Assembly (NCBI GenBank): GCA_016938615.1
Contig: JAFGUH010000178.1
Location: forward strand, 1 to 32,383
Origin: Halothiobacillaceae bacterium
GTDB taxonomy: Bacteria > Pseudomonadota > Gammaproteobacteria > Halothiobacillales > Halothiobacillaceae
Direction of reading: 5' to 3'
Length of the DNA: 32,383 bases
The position numbers and the translations under genes were made by a program. Under the pieces are notes generated by a model, which saw only the letters and a program-made list of their open reading frames with translations, made no database searches and had not been told where the DNA came from. Positions 9,558 through 16,649 of this stretch are shown in pieces (positions within the stretch are counted from its first letter, which is position 1; each line of letters begins with the position of its first letter).

Positions 9558-10367
9558 TCAGGGTCCGGGCACCGAGCGCGATTGCCGCTCCATGATCAGC
9601 GTCCAGGCGGCCTCGGCCAGGGTCGCCGGGGCCGGGCCGCCTGCCAACGCGATCGGGCCACGAAAGCCGAGTCGGCGCGCCTTCGCGCGCGCCCGGTCGT
9701 TGATGACCAGTAACGAGGAGTCTAGCAGTCCCCGCGACTCGCCTTGATTCGGTGCGCCCAACCCGGCGAGACAGTCGAGCGCCTGCGGCGCGGTGACGAT
9801 CCAGAGTCGCTCGGGTCCCGCGGGCAGGCGGGGCGGCAGGCCGGCACACGTTCGTTGGTAGACGGCGACAAACCGGGGACGAGCGCCCCGCGCGGCCAAC
9901 GCCTCGGCCAGCAACTCGCGTCCGTCCTCGCCCCGAATGATCCACACGCGCCGGCCCGCCATCGCCAAGTCGTCCAACCGATCGAGCAGACCTTCGCTAT
10001 CCTCGGAGCCCGCGGGAACCAGGGCGTCGGGACGGCCCTCACCGGTCAGCGCCTGCCCGGTGGACTCGCCCACCGCCGCCACATGGCGGATCGGCCAGTC
10101 CGCCAGGGCTCGAACCCCGGCGGCAGCGGCCACCGCGCGTGGACTGACGAACACCACCAGGTCCTCGGGCCCCATCTCCGCCAACGCCTGCGGCAGTTCC
10201 CCACCGTCAGGCAGCGGCCGGACGGCAAGCAGGGGCAAGGCCGTCCATGTGGGTCGCCGACCGTCGACCCCTGCTGGGCGGGCCGCCTCCAGCGCCGCCT
10301 GCAAGGACGCGTTACTGCCCTCCGGGCGGGTGAGCACGACCTCGTCGATGGCGGGGAGGGCGGGCAT
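9558..10367 (-). CDS. hemD: Uroporphyrinogen-III synthase HemD
   Basis: The 269-aa enzyme cyclises hydroxymethylbilane to uroporphyrinogen III with inversion of ring D, the step after HemC. Sequence identity between HemD proteins is always low, but the N-terminal VVLTRPEGSN, the mid VVFVSPRAV, AVGESTGQAL and the later RRVWIIRGEDGRELLAEAL blocks are typical. The frame stays open far upstream into hemC, but the ATG at 10367 starts just before the conserved VLTRP motif and leaves a 10-bp gap after hemC, so it is the likely start. It is followed by hemX in the same direction. Confidence 0.9.
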   Translation of the reverse strand: MPALPAIDEVVLTRPEGSNASLQAALEAARPAGVDGRRPTWTALPLLAVRPLPDGGELPQALAEMGPEDLVVFVSPRAVAAAAGVRALADWPIRHVAAVGESTGQALTGEGRPDALVPAGSEDSEGLLDRLDDLAMAGRRVWIIRGEDGRELLAEALAARGARPRFVAVYQRTCAGLPPRLPAGPERLWIVTAPQALDCLAGLGAPNQGESRGLLDSSLLVINDRARAKARRLGFRGPIALAGGPAPATLAEAAWTLIMERQSRSVPGP

Positions 10368-10377
10368 CGACAGCCGG

Positions 10378-11346
10378 TCAGCCCCGATCCGGCGCCTCGG
10401 TCTCGATGCCGACCTCGGCGAGAATCTTGTCGGCACCGGAACGCAGCACGCGCTCGGCCAGTTCGATGCCCAGCGCTTCGGCCTGATCGCGCGGCCCGGT
10501 GATCTCGTCGCGCAGGGTCTCCGAGCCGTCCGGGCGACCGACCAGGCCGCGCAGCCACAGCTGGTCGTCCTCGACCAGCAGGGCATGCCCGCCGATCGGC
10601 ACCTGGCAGCCGCCGTTGAGACGGGTATTGAAGGCCCGTTCGGCGGTCACGCGGGTGGTGGTGTCCCAGTCCACCAGCGGTTCGATCAGCGCGTGGACGG
10701 CGGCATCGTCGCGGCGCGCCTCGATGCCGAGCGCTCCCTGGCCCATGGCCGGTAGCGATTCTTCGGCCGAGAGGCGATGCGTGATCCGGTCGGCCAACTC
10801 GGCGCGCTTGAGGCCCGATGCGGCGAGGATGATGGCGTCGTATTCGCCGTCGTCGAGCTTCTTCAGGCGGGTGTGGATGTTGCCGCGCAGGGTCTTGACC
10901 TGGAGGGCCGGGAACCGCTCGCGCACCTGGGTTTCGCGACGCAGGCTTGAGGTGCCGACCACAGCACCGGCCGGCATCTGGTCGAGGTTGCCGTACTTGT
11001 TGGAGACGAAGGCATCGTGCGGGTCGTCGCCCTCGAGGATGGCGATCAACCCGAGGCCGTCCGGGAACTGCATCGGCACGTCCTTCATCGAATGCACGGC
11101 GATGTCGGCCCGGTCCTCGAGCATGGCGACCTCGAGCTCCTTGACGAACAGCGCCTTGCCGCCGATCTTGGAGAGCGGGCTGTCGAGCAGCTGGTCACCG
11201 CGGGTGGTCATCTTGACCAGCTCGACCTCGAGCCCCGGGTTGCGTTTTTTCAGCTCCGCGGCGACGAACTCCGCTTGCCACAGCGCCAGCAGGCTGGCTC
11301 GGGTGGCGATCCGCAGCACGCGGCCCTCGGGAAATGCCTTGCTCAT
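10378..11346 (-). CDS. hemC: Porphobilinogen deaminase HemC
   Basis: The 322-aa cytosolic enzyme polymerises four porphobilinogens into hydroxymethylbilane. Signature elements are all present: [18 protein letters not shown] at the N-terminus, HSMKDVP (85-91), GTSSLRR (131-137), LRGNIHTRL (153-161) and the cofactor-carrying cysteine C247 in [11 protein letters not shown], which covalently holds the dipyrromethane primer. Length matches the family (about 310-320). It is the first gene of the - strand hem block; the 185-bp gap to the divergent thioredoxin-like gene must hold both promoters. In Pseudomonas hemC follows algR, which is not the case here. Confidence 0.97.
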   Translation of the reverse strand: MSKAFPEGRVLRIATRASLLALWQAEFVAAELKKRNPGLEVELVKMTTRGDQLLDSPLSKIGGKALFVKELEVAMLEDRADIAVHSMKDVPMQFPDGLGLIAILEGDDPHDAFVSNKYGNLDQMPAGAVVGTSSLRRETQVRERFPALQVKTLRGNIHTRLKKLDDGEYDAIILAASGLKRAELADRITHRLSAEESLPAMGQGALGIEARRDDAAVHALIEPLVDWDTTTRVTAERAFNTRLNGGCQVPIGGHALLVEDDQLWLRGLVGRPDGSETLRDEITGPRDQAEALGIELAERVLRSGADKILAEVGIETEAPDRG

Positions 11347-11531
11347 CTGTCATCCTCGTCGTTCTGTACCCGGCCGCCGCACGCGAAGCCCGAATGCGCG
11401 CGGTTTCTCGGGAAACTCTATCGAATCCCATGGTAACCCGGATGGCACCCGCTCGATACGCCACTCCGGAACCCGGCGGGGCGGCTATAGTCGAAAGCGT
11501 ATATACCCCGATTCTTTCCTCGGAGGCATCC

Positions 11532-12152
11532 ATGCCCATCAGATTCCATCCTCCCCGCTCGACACGGTTGGCCGCTCTGCTGCTGGCACCGCTGGCACCG
11601 CTGTTCCTGCTCGGCATGGCCGCCCCGCCGGGCCAGGCGGAGGAGGACGCGCCCACGAAAGGCAAGGGCGCCGCACCCTTGATGGACGACCTGAGCGACG
11701 TCTCGCGTGACCTTGATGTGCTCCAGGCACGCCAGATCCCGATGTTGCTGTTCTTCCACGCGACCTACTGCGCCTACTGCCAAACCGTGGACGAGGAGTT
11801 CCTGCAAACCATGGCCGAGGACCCGGCCTACGCCGATCGGCTGATCATCCGTCGGGTGGAAATCGACTCACCCCGGCCAGAAATCCAGTGGCAAGGCACC
11901 TCTTACGCACCGGTCGAGTTCGCCCGGCTGCAAGGCGTCGAGCTGGTGCCGCAGGTGATGTTTTTCGCCCCGGACGGCAAACAGGTGGTCGACGAACTCA
12001 AGGGGCTGACCGTGCCCGATTTCTACCCGGCCTATCTCGATCAACGGCTTGCAGCGGCCGAGCGTTGTATCGACGAACCTACCCTGCCCGTCTGCACCGC
12101 CGACATCGACGAGCCGCGCCGCCAGCTGGCCGGCGACCGACCAACCGATTGA
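11532..12152 (+). CDS. Secreted thioredoxin-fold protein
   Basis: This 206-aa protein starts with a signal peptide (basic RFHPPRSTR, hydrophobic core about 13-30, likely cleavage near GQA/EE at 36). A thioredoxin fold follows, with the motif CAYC (C80, C83) after LLFFHAT and the cis-proline at P140 (ELVPQVMFF). Two further cysteines (C179, C188) lie near the C-terminus. Periplasmic proteins of this SoxW/DsbD-gamma-like type usually act as reductants of partner disulfides. A strong Shine-Dalgarno GGAGG lies at 11522-11526, 5 nt before the ATG. It stands upstream of the RiPP operon on the same strand, 148 bp before hvfA; a role in keeping the precursor cysteines reduced is only a guess. Confidence 0.82.
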   Translation: MPIRFHPPRSTRLAALLLAPLAPLFLLGMAAPPGQAEEDAPTKGKGAAPLMDDLSDVSRDLDVLQARQIPMLLFFHATYCAYCQTVDEEFLQTMAEDPAYADRLIIRRVEIDSPRPEIQWQGTSYAPVEFARLQGVELVPQVMFFAPDGKQVVDELKGLTVPDFYPAYLDQRLAAAERCIDEPTLPVCTADIDEPRRQLAGDRPTD

Positions 12153-12178
12153 ATCGGCTACCAAATCGCGGCGACACG

Positions 12179-12250
12179 CACTAGAGTTGACGCACACTAG
12201 TCTTATGGGCTATTCACTAGCGTGTAACGGATCGTTGCCGGATCTCGTTT
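12179..12250 (+). promoter_or_regulatory. Putative promoter/operator region of the RiPP operon
   Basis: Three copies of CACTAG lie at 12179-12184, 12195-12200 and 12215-12220. Between the first two is a TTGACG (12187-12192) that could act as a -35 box. Just downstream, GTAACG (12224-12229) is followed after exactly 16 nt by CGTT (12246-12249), a layout like ECF sigma factor promoters known for related DUF692 operons. Which element drives transcription is unproven. The hvfA ATG is at 12301. Confidence 0.4.
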
Positions 12251-12300
12251 ACTCGTTTTGCGGCCCCGACCGTGTCCACCCAACCAGAGGACCAGACGAC

Positions 12301-12537
12301 ATGAAAGCCAAATCCAAGACCCCCCTGACCAAGAAGCAGCTTCTGATCGGCTCCACCGCCCTGGCCACCGCTCTGGCCGGTTCCACCGCGATGGCCGCCG
12401 GCAACGGCAACCCCTTTGCCTCCGAGTCCACCCACGCGGGGACCTTCCAGACCGCGGAAATGGCCTGCGGCTCCGGCCAGTGCGGCAGCAGCATGGACGA
12501 CGACAAGGGCGAGGAAGAAGAGAAGGACGGCGCCTGA
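12301..12537 (+). CDS. hvfA: HvfA/bufferin-type RiPP precursor peptide
   Basis: A 78-residue secreted peptide. Residues 1-32 form a signal peptide (two lysine-rich patches, hydrophobic SGSTALATALAG-like core, cleavage likely after AMA/A). The mature part opens with GNGNPFA, a feature of HvfA-like precursors, and carries two Cys-Gly pentapeptide units, EMACG (53-57) and SGQCG (58-62), in the same five-residue spacing as the EGKCG repeats of Haemophilus HvfA. It ends in a very acidic tail (DDDKGEEEEKD). In the characterised family the DUF692/MNIO enzyme converts the EGKCG cysteines to oxazolone/thioamide groups that bind copper. The maturase and partner genes follow directly (hvfB, hvfC). The modification and metal are inferred from family and context; only two units is few for the group. 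Confidence 0.85.
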   Translation: MKAKSKTPLTKKQLLIGSTALATALAGSTAMAAGNGNPFASESTHAGTFQTAEMACGSGQCGSSMDDDKGEEEEKDGA

Positions 12538-12558
12538 GGCCGCTGACAACGTCGCCGG

Positions 12559-12648
12559 CCAGCCTGGGCTGGTGACAACGACGACGGTCGGCGACGACAA
12601 ACCGCCGCCGACCACCAGTATTCCCGTGCCCCGGCACTCGTGCCGGGG
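12559..12648 (+). promoter_or_regulatory. Three tandem hairpins between RiPP precursor and maturase
   Basis: Three perfect inverted repeats follow the hvfA stop: 12559-12564 with 12567-12572 (6 bp), 12586-12593 with 12606-12613 (8 bp), and 12629-12637 with 12640-12648 (9 bp, CCCCGGCAC and GTGCCGGGG). No T-run follows the last, so they probably act as a partial terminator or RNA-stability element, giving more precursor mRNA than enzyme mRNA. The hvfB ribosome-binding site GGGAGG is at 12662-12667. Confidence 0.55.
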
Positions 12649-12673
12649 GACTTCGCTTTCCGGGAGGCCTGCC

Positions 12674-13531
12674 ATGCGCCCCCAGTCCGCCAACCCCAAC
12701 ACGATCCACCACGTTCCCGTCGGCATCGGCCTGCGTCGCGGCCCGCTCATGCGCGAGATCGAGGAAACGCGTCCCGACATCGATTTTCTCGAGGTCGCCC
12801 CCGAGAACTGGCTGCGCTTCGGCGGGCCGGTCAAGGAACGCTTCAAGGCCCTGCTTGAGGACTACCCGCTCTACACCCACGGCCTGTCGCTTTCGATCGG
12901 CGGGCCGGCGGACCTCGACCTCGACTTCGTCGACGCCGTTGGCGAATTCCTCGATGAGTACCAACCGGCGCTCTACAGCGAGCACCTGTCGTTCTGCTCG
13001 GACAACGCGCACCTCTACGACCTAATGCCGATCCCCTTCACCGAGGAGGCGATCGACCACGTCGTCGCGCGCATCGACACGGTCCAAGAGCGCCTCGGCC
13101 GGCGGCTGGCACTGGAGAACGTCTCCTACTACTCGCCAGTCGAGTCCACCATGGACGAGCGGACGTTCATCCTCGAGATTCTCGAGCGCTCCGGCTGCGA
13201 CCTGCTGCTCGACGTGAACAACGTGTTCGTCAACAGCGTCAACCACGGCTACGATCCCTACGCCTTCATCGACGCGATGCCCGCCGAGCGGGTGCGCTAC
13301 CTGCACGTCGCCGGCCACCATCAAGTCGAGGAGGACCTGATCATCGACAGCCACGGCGCGCCGGTCAGCGCCCCGGTCTGGGACCTGCTCGAGCACACCT
13401 ATCGCCACGTCGGCCCGGTGCCGACGCTCCTGGAACGCGATTTCGACATCCCGCCGCTCGACGAGTTGATGGGAGAGGTCGCGCAGATCCGCCGCGCCGC
13501 CGAACGGGCGCTGGGCAGCAAGGCCGCATGA
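12674..13531 (+). CDS. hvfB: HvfB/BufB-family MNIO (DUF692) RiPP maturase
   Basis: This 285-aa enzyme belongs to the multinuclear non-haem iron-dependent oxidase family (DUF692, MbnB-like), a TIM-barrel oxygenase that modifies precursor cysteines. Likely metal ligands are in place: H69 (YTHGLSLS), E103/H104 (YSEHLSF), E148/N149 (LENVSYY), D180 with N183 and H191 (LLLDVNNVFVN, NHGYDP), H211 (YLHVAGHH), D225/H227 (IDSHG) and E254 (LLERDFDIP). Length fits the family (about 270-290). The ATG at 12674 has GGGAGG 6 nt upstream. The stop overlaps hvfC in an ATGA, so the enzyme and partner are made together, as in other operons where BufB/HvfB and BufC/HvfC form a complex. Family assignment is firm; the product is inferred. 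Confidence 0.95.
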   Translation: MRPQSANPNTIHHVPVGIGLRRGPLMREIEETRPDIDFLEVAPENWLRFGGPVKERFKALLEDYPLYTHGLSLSIGGPADLDLDFVDAVGEFLDEYQPALYSEHLSFCSDNAHLYDLMPIPFTEEAIDHVVARIDTVQERLGRRLALENVSYYSPVESTMDERTFILEILERSGCDLLLDVNNVFVNSVNHGYDPYAFIDAMPAERVRYLHVAGHHQVEEDLIIDSHGAPVSAPVWDLLEHTYRHVGPVPTLLERDFDIPPLDELMGEVAQIRRAAERALGSKAA

Positions 13532-14295
13532 TAGATGGGCAGGGCTTCAAGAAGACCCAGGAGGCGTTCACTCGGTACGTGCGCGATCCCGAGGGCAACC
13601 CGCCGCCCCCGGGCAGTGACCCCGAACGCATGGGCTGGTACGCGACGATCTTTTTCAACAACGTCGACACCACGTTAGGCAACGCCTTCCCGGCACTGAG
13701 CGCCGGCCTGGGCGGGGACGACTGGCAGACCCTCACCCGATCGTTCTTCCGCGATCATCCGGCCCACTCGCCGATCCTGCGTGATCTGCCGGCAGCGTTC
13801 CTCGATTTTCTGCAAAGCCGCCCGGAACTCGCCGATTGGCAGCGTGAGCTGGCCACCTACGAATTGGTCCGGTTCGAACTGATCGCCGAAGACGCCGACC
13901 CACCTCCCGCCGACCTCGACCCGGATGCCAACCTGCTAGCAGGCCGCCCGGTGGTCTCCTCGCTGGTCCGGCTAATGGTGACCGCCTATCCGGTCGATCG
14001 AATCGCCGCGAGTCTCGAGTCCGGCCACACCCCGTCGATAGGGGCAGTGGGCATGCACCACCTGGCCCTGCACCGCGACCGACAGGGGGCGCCATTCGCC
14101 CTCGACCTGTCGCCTGGCAGCGCACAACTCCTGCTCGCCCTGATCGAGGCCGACGGCCGCACCGGATACGAGACGGTGCACCACTTGGCGAGCGTCTTCG
14201 ACCACCCGCTCGACGACCTGCTGCGCTTCGCCGGCGAACAACTCGACCAATGGCGAGAACAGGGCCTGCTGCTCGGGGCACGCCCACCGGACTGA
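13528..14295 (+). CDS. hvfC: HvfC/BufC-family RiPP maturation partner (DUF2063)
   Basis: The 255-aa protein is the usual partner of DUF692 maturases. The N-terminal DUF2063 domain (about residues 1-100) is recognisable by FxxYVRDP, the [20 protein letters not shown] region and the [23 protein letters not shown] segment. The remaining C-terminal part is less conserved and ends in a helical region (about 195-245) resembling a winged-helix. Older annotation calls the family a putative DNA-binding domain; in characterised systems it binds the precursor leader and the MNIO enzyme. It starts inside the hvfB stop (ATGA). No DoxX-like hvfD follows; radC is next after 50 bp. Confidence 0.9.
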   Translation: MIDGQGFKKTQEAFTRYVRDPEGNPPPPGSDPERMGWYATIFFNNVDTTLGNAFPALSAGLGGDDWQTLTRSFFRDHPAHSPILRDLPAAFLDFLQSRPELADWQRELATYELVRFELIAEDADPPPADLDPDANLLAGRPVVSSLVRLMVTAYPVDRIAASLESGHTPSIGAVGMHHLALHRDRQGAPFALDLSPGSAQLLLALIEADGRTGYETVHHLASVFDHPLDDLLRFAGEQLDQWREQGLLLGARPPD

Positions 14296-14345
14296 ACCGA
14301 TTCACCATCACCAACCGTCATGTCCGTTTCCAGGGAGGGAAATGC

Positions 14346-15017
14346 ATGTCCATTACCGATTGGCCGGCCACCGAGCGGCCACGCGAACGCCTGCTGGCCC
14401 GAGGGCCGGCAAGCCTATCCGACGCCGAATTGCTGGCGATCTTCCTGCGGACCGGGGTCACCGGCCGCTCGGCCGTGGATCTCGCCCGCGATCTGTTGTC
14501 GCACTTCGGCTCGATCAGCGCACTGCTCAATGCCTCGCGACAAGATTTTTCCCGAGCCCGCGGCCTTGGCGATGCCAAGTTCTGCCAGCTGCAGGCGGTG
14601 CTTGAACTGGCACGCCGACACTTCGCCGAGGAACTGCGCGTCGGGCCGGACATCGCCAGTCCGCAGGCCGTGTTCCGGTTCCTGCAAGCCGAGCTCGATG
14701 GCGAAACGCAAGAGGTCTTCGGCGTGCTTTATCTCGACAACCGCCACCGGGTGCTCGCCTTCGAGCGCCTGTTCTTCGGCACCATCGACCAATCGGCCGT
14801 CCACCCGCGCGAAGTGGTGCGCGCCGTGATGCGTCACAACGCCGCGGCGGTGATACTCGCCCACAACCACCCCTCCGGCGTCGCCGAACCCAGCAGCGCC
14901 GACCGGCGCATCACCGAGCGCCTGCGCGACGCGCTCAACCTCATCGACGTGCGCCTGCTCGATCACGTGGTGGTGGGCCGCCCCTGCATCTCGATGGCCG
15001 AGCGAGGCCTACTGTAG
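14346..15017 (+). CDS. radC: RadC-family JAB/MPN domain protein
   Basis: The 223-aa protein has the RadC layout: an N-terminal helical UPF0758 segment ([26 protein letters not shown]) with a helix-hairpin-helix-like stretch near [16 protein letters not shown], and a C-terminal JAB/MPN metalloprotease-like domain with the zinc motif HNHPSG followed by SSADR (HxH-x7-SxxD). Despite the name, a role in DNA repair has been questioned and the function is unknown. The ATG at 14346 has GGGAGG at 14333-14338; an ATG 4 bp upstream is out of frame. The stop codon TAG lies inside the first REP element, so the repeat has landed exactly at the gene end. Confidence 0.93.
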   Translation: MSITDWPATERPRERLLARGPASLSDAELLAIFLRTGVTGRSAVDLARDLLSHFGSISALLNASRQDFSRARGLGDAKFCQLQAVLELARRHFAEELRVGPDIASPQAVFRFLQAELDGETQEVFGVLYLDNRHRVLAFERLFFGTIDQSAVHPREVVRAVMRHNAAAVILAHNHPSGVAEPSSADRRITERLRDALNLIDVRLLDHVVVGRPCISMAERGLL

Positions 15018-15300
15018 GAGCGGCTTTAGCCGCGAAATGCAGAGGTGGCTCCCCATCCGATCGTGCCTAAAGGCGCTCCTACGGCCACCACACCCCTGTA
15101 GGAGCGGCTTTAGCCGCGAAATGCCGCAACGACACCCGATCCCATCGCGCCTAAAGGCGCTCCTACGACACCCTATTGTGGGAACGAGCCCAGCTCGCGA
15201 AGGTCGCCCCAGCGGCCGTCCCGATCAAAACGCCACACATTATCCAGCCCTGGACTCGCGCGTCCCGCGCGATTCGTAACCAAGGGTCGCTCCCACACAG
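15013..15300. repeat. REP/BIME-like cluster after radC
   Basis: Two head-to-tail copies of a unit of about 70 bp lie at 15013-15083 and 15097-15167. Each unit has a REP arm (15013-15036; 15097-15120; core GGAGCGGCTTTAGCCGCGAA) and an inverted partner (15061-15083; 15145-15167; core GCCTAAAGGCGCTCCTACG). A second REP subtype follows at 15177-15201 (TGTGGGAACGAGCCCAGCTC...), with a partial inverted copy near 15284-15299 (GTCGCTCCCACACA). These are like the dispersed REPs of pseudomonads. The 384-bp gap between radC and the antitoxin holds this cluster and the antitoxin promoter; no gene is seen. No REP-associated transposase is in the window. Confidence 0.8.
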
Positions 15301-15344
15301 GGGTGCGTTTGAAAGCCGTGCCAGCGACACGCCATGCGAAGCTG

Positions 15345-15373
15345 TTGCATGCGCACATTTTTGACCCTATCGT
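15345..15373 (+). promoter_or_regulatory. Putative promoter of the xre-res module
   Basis: A -35 TTGCAT (15345-15350) and a -10 TATCGT (15368-15373) are 17 bp apart and upstream of the antitoxin ATG at 15401. Short inverted arms GTTGC (15344-15348) and GCAAC (15382-15386) flank the -10 and could be the autoregulatory operator usual for such antitoxins. An alternative -35, TTGACC, is at 15361-15366. Confidence 0.4.
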
Positions 15374-15400
15374 TGGATTACGCAACATAGGAATCGTGAC

Positions 15401-15769
15401 ATGACCCTCGCCATCGCCACCAACAACGCCTCCAAAGACAGGGCCATGGTGCTGGCCAAGGCCCTGTTCAACGCCGGACGCGGGCTCAGCCTGAGCCAGA
15501 CCCGAATCGGCCGGATCGTCGGCAAGAATCGCTCGACGATCTCCCGGTCCGGCATCGATCCGGAAAGCCAGAACGGCCAGCTGGCCCTGCTGCTCGTGCG
15601 CTGCTACCGCAGCCTGTATGCGCTGATGGACGGCGACGAGGAGCAGATGAAGCACTGGATGCATACGCCCAACCGGCACACCGGTGGCATCCCGGCAGAA
15701 CAGCTGCTCTCCGTCGCCGGCCTGGTGCATGTCTGTGACTACCTGGACGCGATTCGCGGCAAGGTCTGA
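15401..15769 (+). CDS. Xre/MbcA/ParS-type antitoxin
   Basis: The 122-aa protein has a helix-turn-helix-like N-terminal half (about residues 28-55: LSLSQTRIGRIVGKNRSTISR) and a C-terminal half typical of the Xre/MbcA/ParS toxin-binding domain (about 62-120: LLLVRCYRSLYALMDGDEEQMKHWMHTPNRHTGG...). The MHTPNRHTGGIP box corresponds to the partly conserved toxin-facing motif of the family. Such antitoxins neutralise RES toxins and repress their own operon. The toxin gene follows after 3 bp. Confidence is high because domain and partner agree. Confidence 0.9.
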   Translation: MTLAIATNNASKDRAMVLAKALFNAGRGLSLSQTRIGRIVGKNRSTISRSGIDPESQNGQLALLLVRCYRSLYALMDGDEEQMKHWMHTPNRHTGGIPAEQLLSVAGLVHVCDYLDAIRGKV

Positions 15770-15772
15770 CCG

Positions 15773-16525
15773 GTGCGGAATCTGTGGGAGGAATGCGGAC
15801 TCGAAGGGCACATCGAGCCCGTCGACGGCACGCTGACGCGCATCGTCGAGAGCCAGGAGCAGGTGGCAACGACAGGCCTGGTGGATACCCTCGAGGAACA
15901 GGGCCTGCTCGAGGACATGCTGGATACGGCGAAGCCGCCGCCACGCCTCGGCAGCGAGGGGCTGCACTACCTGTTGATGACGCCGTTCCGCTACCCGCCG
16001 CTGCGACACGGCTCGCGCTTCGGGCGCCGATACGAGCCATCCATTCTCTACGGGTCCCTGTCGGCCGAAGCCGCCCTGGCGGAAGCCGCCTACTACCGGC
16101 TGGTCTTCCGCGCCGGCATGGAGACACCGCCCGCCTCACCGATCCGCAGCCGCCACACCCTGTTCCGGGCGAACTACCAGACCGATCGAGGGCTGCGGCT
16201 GCACCAGCCACCCTGCAGCGAGAAGCGCTCGATCCTGACCGACCCAGCCGATTACGCCGCCACCCAGGCGCTGGGCAGTGCCATGCGCGACGCGGGCGTG
16301 CTGGCGTTCGAGTTTCACTCCGCCCGCGACCCGCAGGGCGGCATCAATGTCGGCCTGTTCGAACCCACGGCACTGGCCTCCCGCGCCCCAACCGGGCAGG
16401 AGCAATGGTTATGCGAGGTGACCGGCGATCAGGTGACGTTCCTGCACCCCACCAGCCGTCGGATCGAGCGATTTCCCGCCACCACATTCCATGTCGACGG
16501 CCAGCTGCCGCAACCCGCTGTCTGA
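15773..16525 (+). CDS. RES-domain toxin
   Basis: The 250-aa protein starts with GTG 3 bp after the antitoxin stop. The RES fold is recognised by FRYPPLRHGSRFGRRYEPSI with conserved arginines (about 72-86), YGSLSAEAALAEAAYYRL (Y93 and E104, active-site candidates) and a later NVGLFEPTALAS segment with a serine. RES toxins degrade NAD+ (NAD phosphorylase or glycohydrolase activity) and arrest growth unless bound by the Xre-type antitoxin. Here about 60 extra N-terminal residues precede the RES region. The pair lies between REP elements (15013-15300 and 16604-16627), consistent with a mobile or replaceable module. Confidence 0.88.
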   Translation: MRNLWEECGLEGHIEPVDGTLTRIVESQEQVATTGLVDTLEEQGLLEDMLDTAKPPPRLGSEGLHYLLMTPFRYPPLRHGSRFGRRYEPSILYGSLSAEAALAEAAYYRLVFRAGMETPPASPIRSRHTLFRANYQTDRGLRLHQPPCSEKRSILTDPADYAATQALGSAMRDAGVLAFEFHSARDPQGGINVGLFEPTALASRAPTGQEQWLCEVTGDQVTFLHPTSRRIERFPATTFHVDGQLPQPAV

Positions 16526-16603
16526 ACGCGCGACCGCGGGACCCCCGAGTTTTGATGTCGGCTTGGTGCCGACGCCGGATCGGTACGGCGGCCAGGGCCG
16601 CCT

Positions 16604-16627
16604 TCGCGGGCAGGGCCCGCTCCCACA
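16604..16627 (-). repeat. REP element between res and ung
   Basis: Read on the - strand this 24-bp element begins TGTGGGAGCGGGCCCTGCCC, the classic pseudomonad-type REP with arms GCGGGC and GCCCGC. Another small dyad, GTCGGC/GCCGAC at 16557-16573, is nearby. Nothing coding is seen in 16526-16649. Confidence 0.75.
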
Positions 16628-16649
16628 GTGGGGCGCCTTTGACCTGCGC

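Noticed and set aside
15013-15167. Possible CRISPR array
   Set aside because: The repeats are palindromic REP units with unequal spacing and only two copies, and no cas gene is near.
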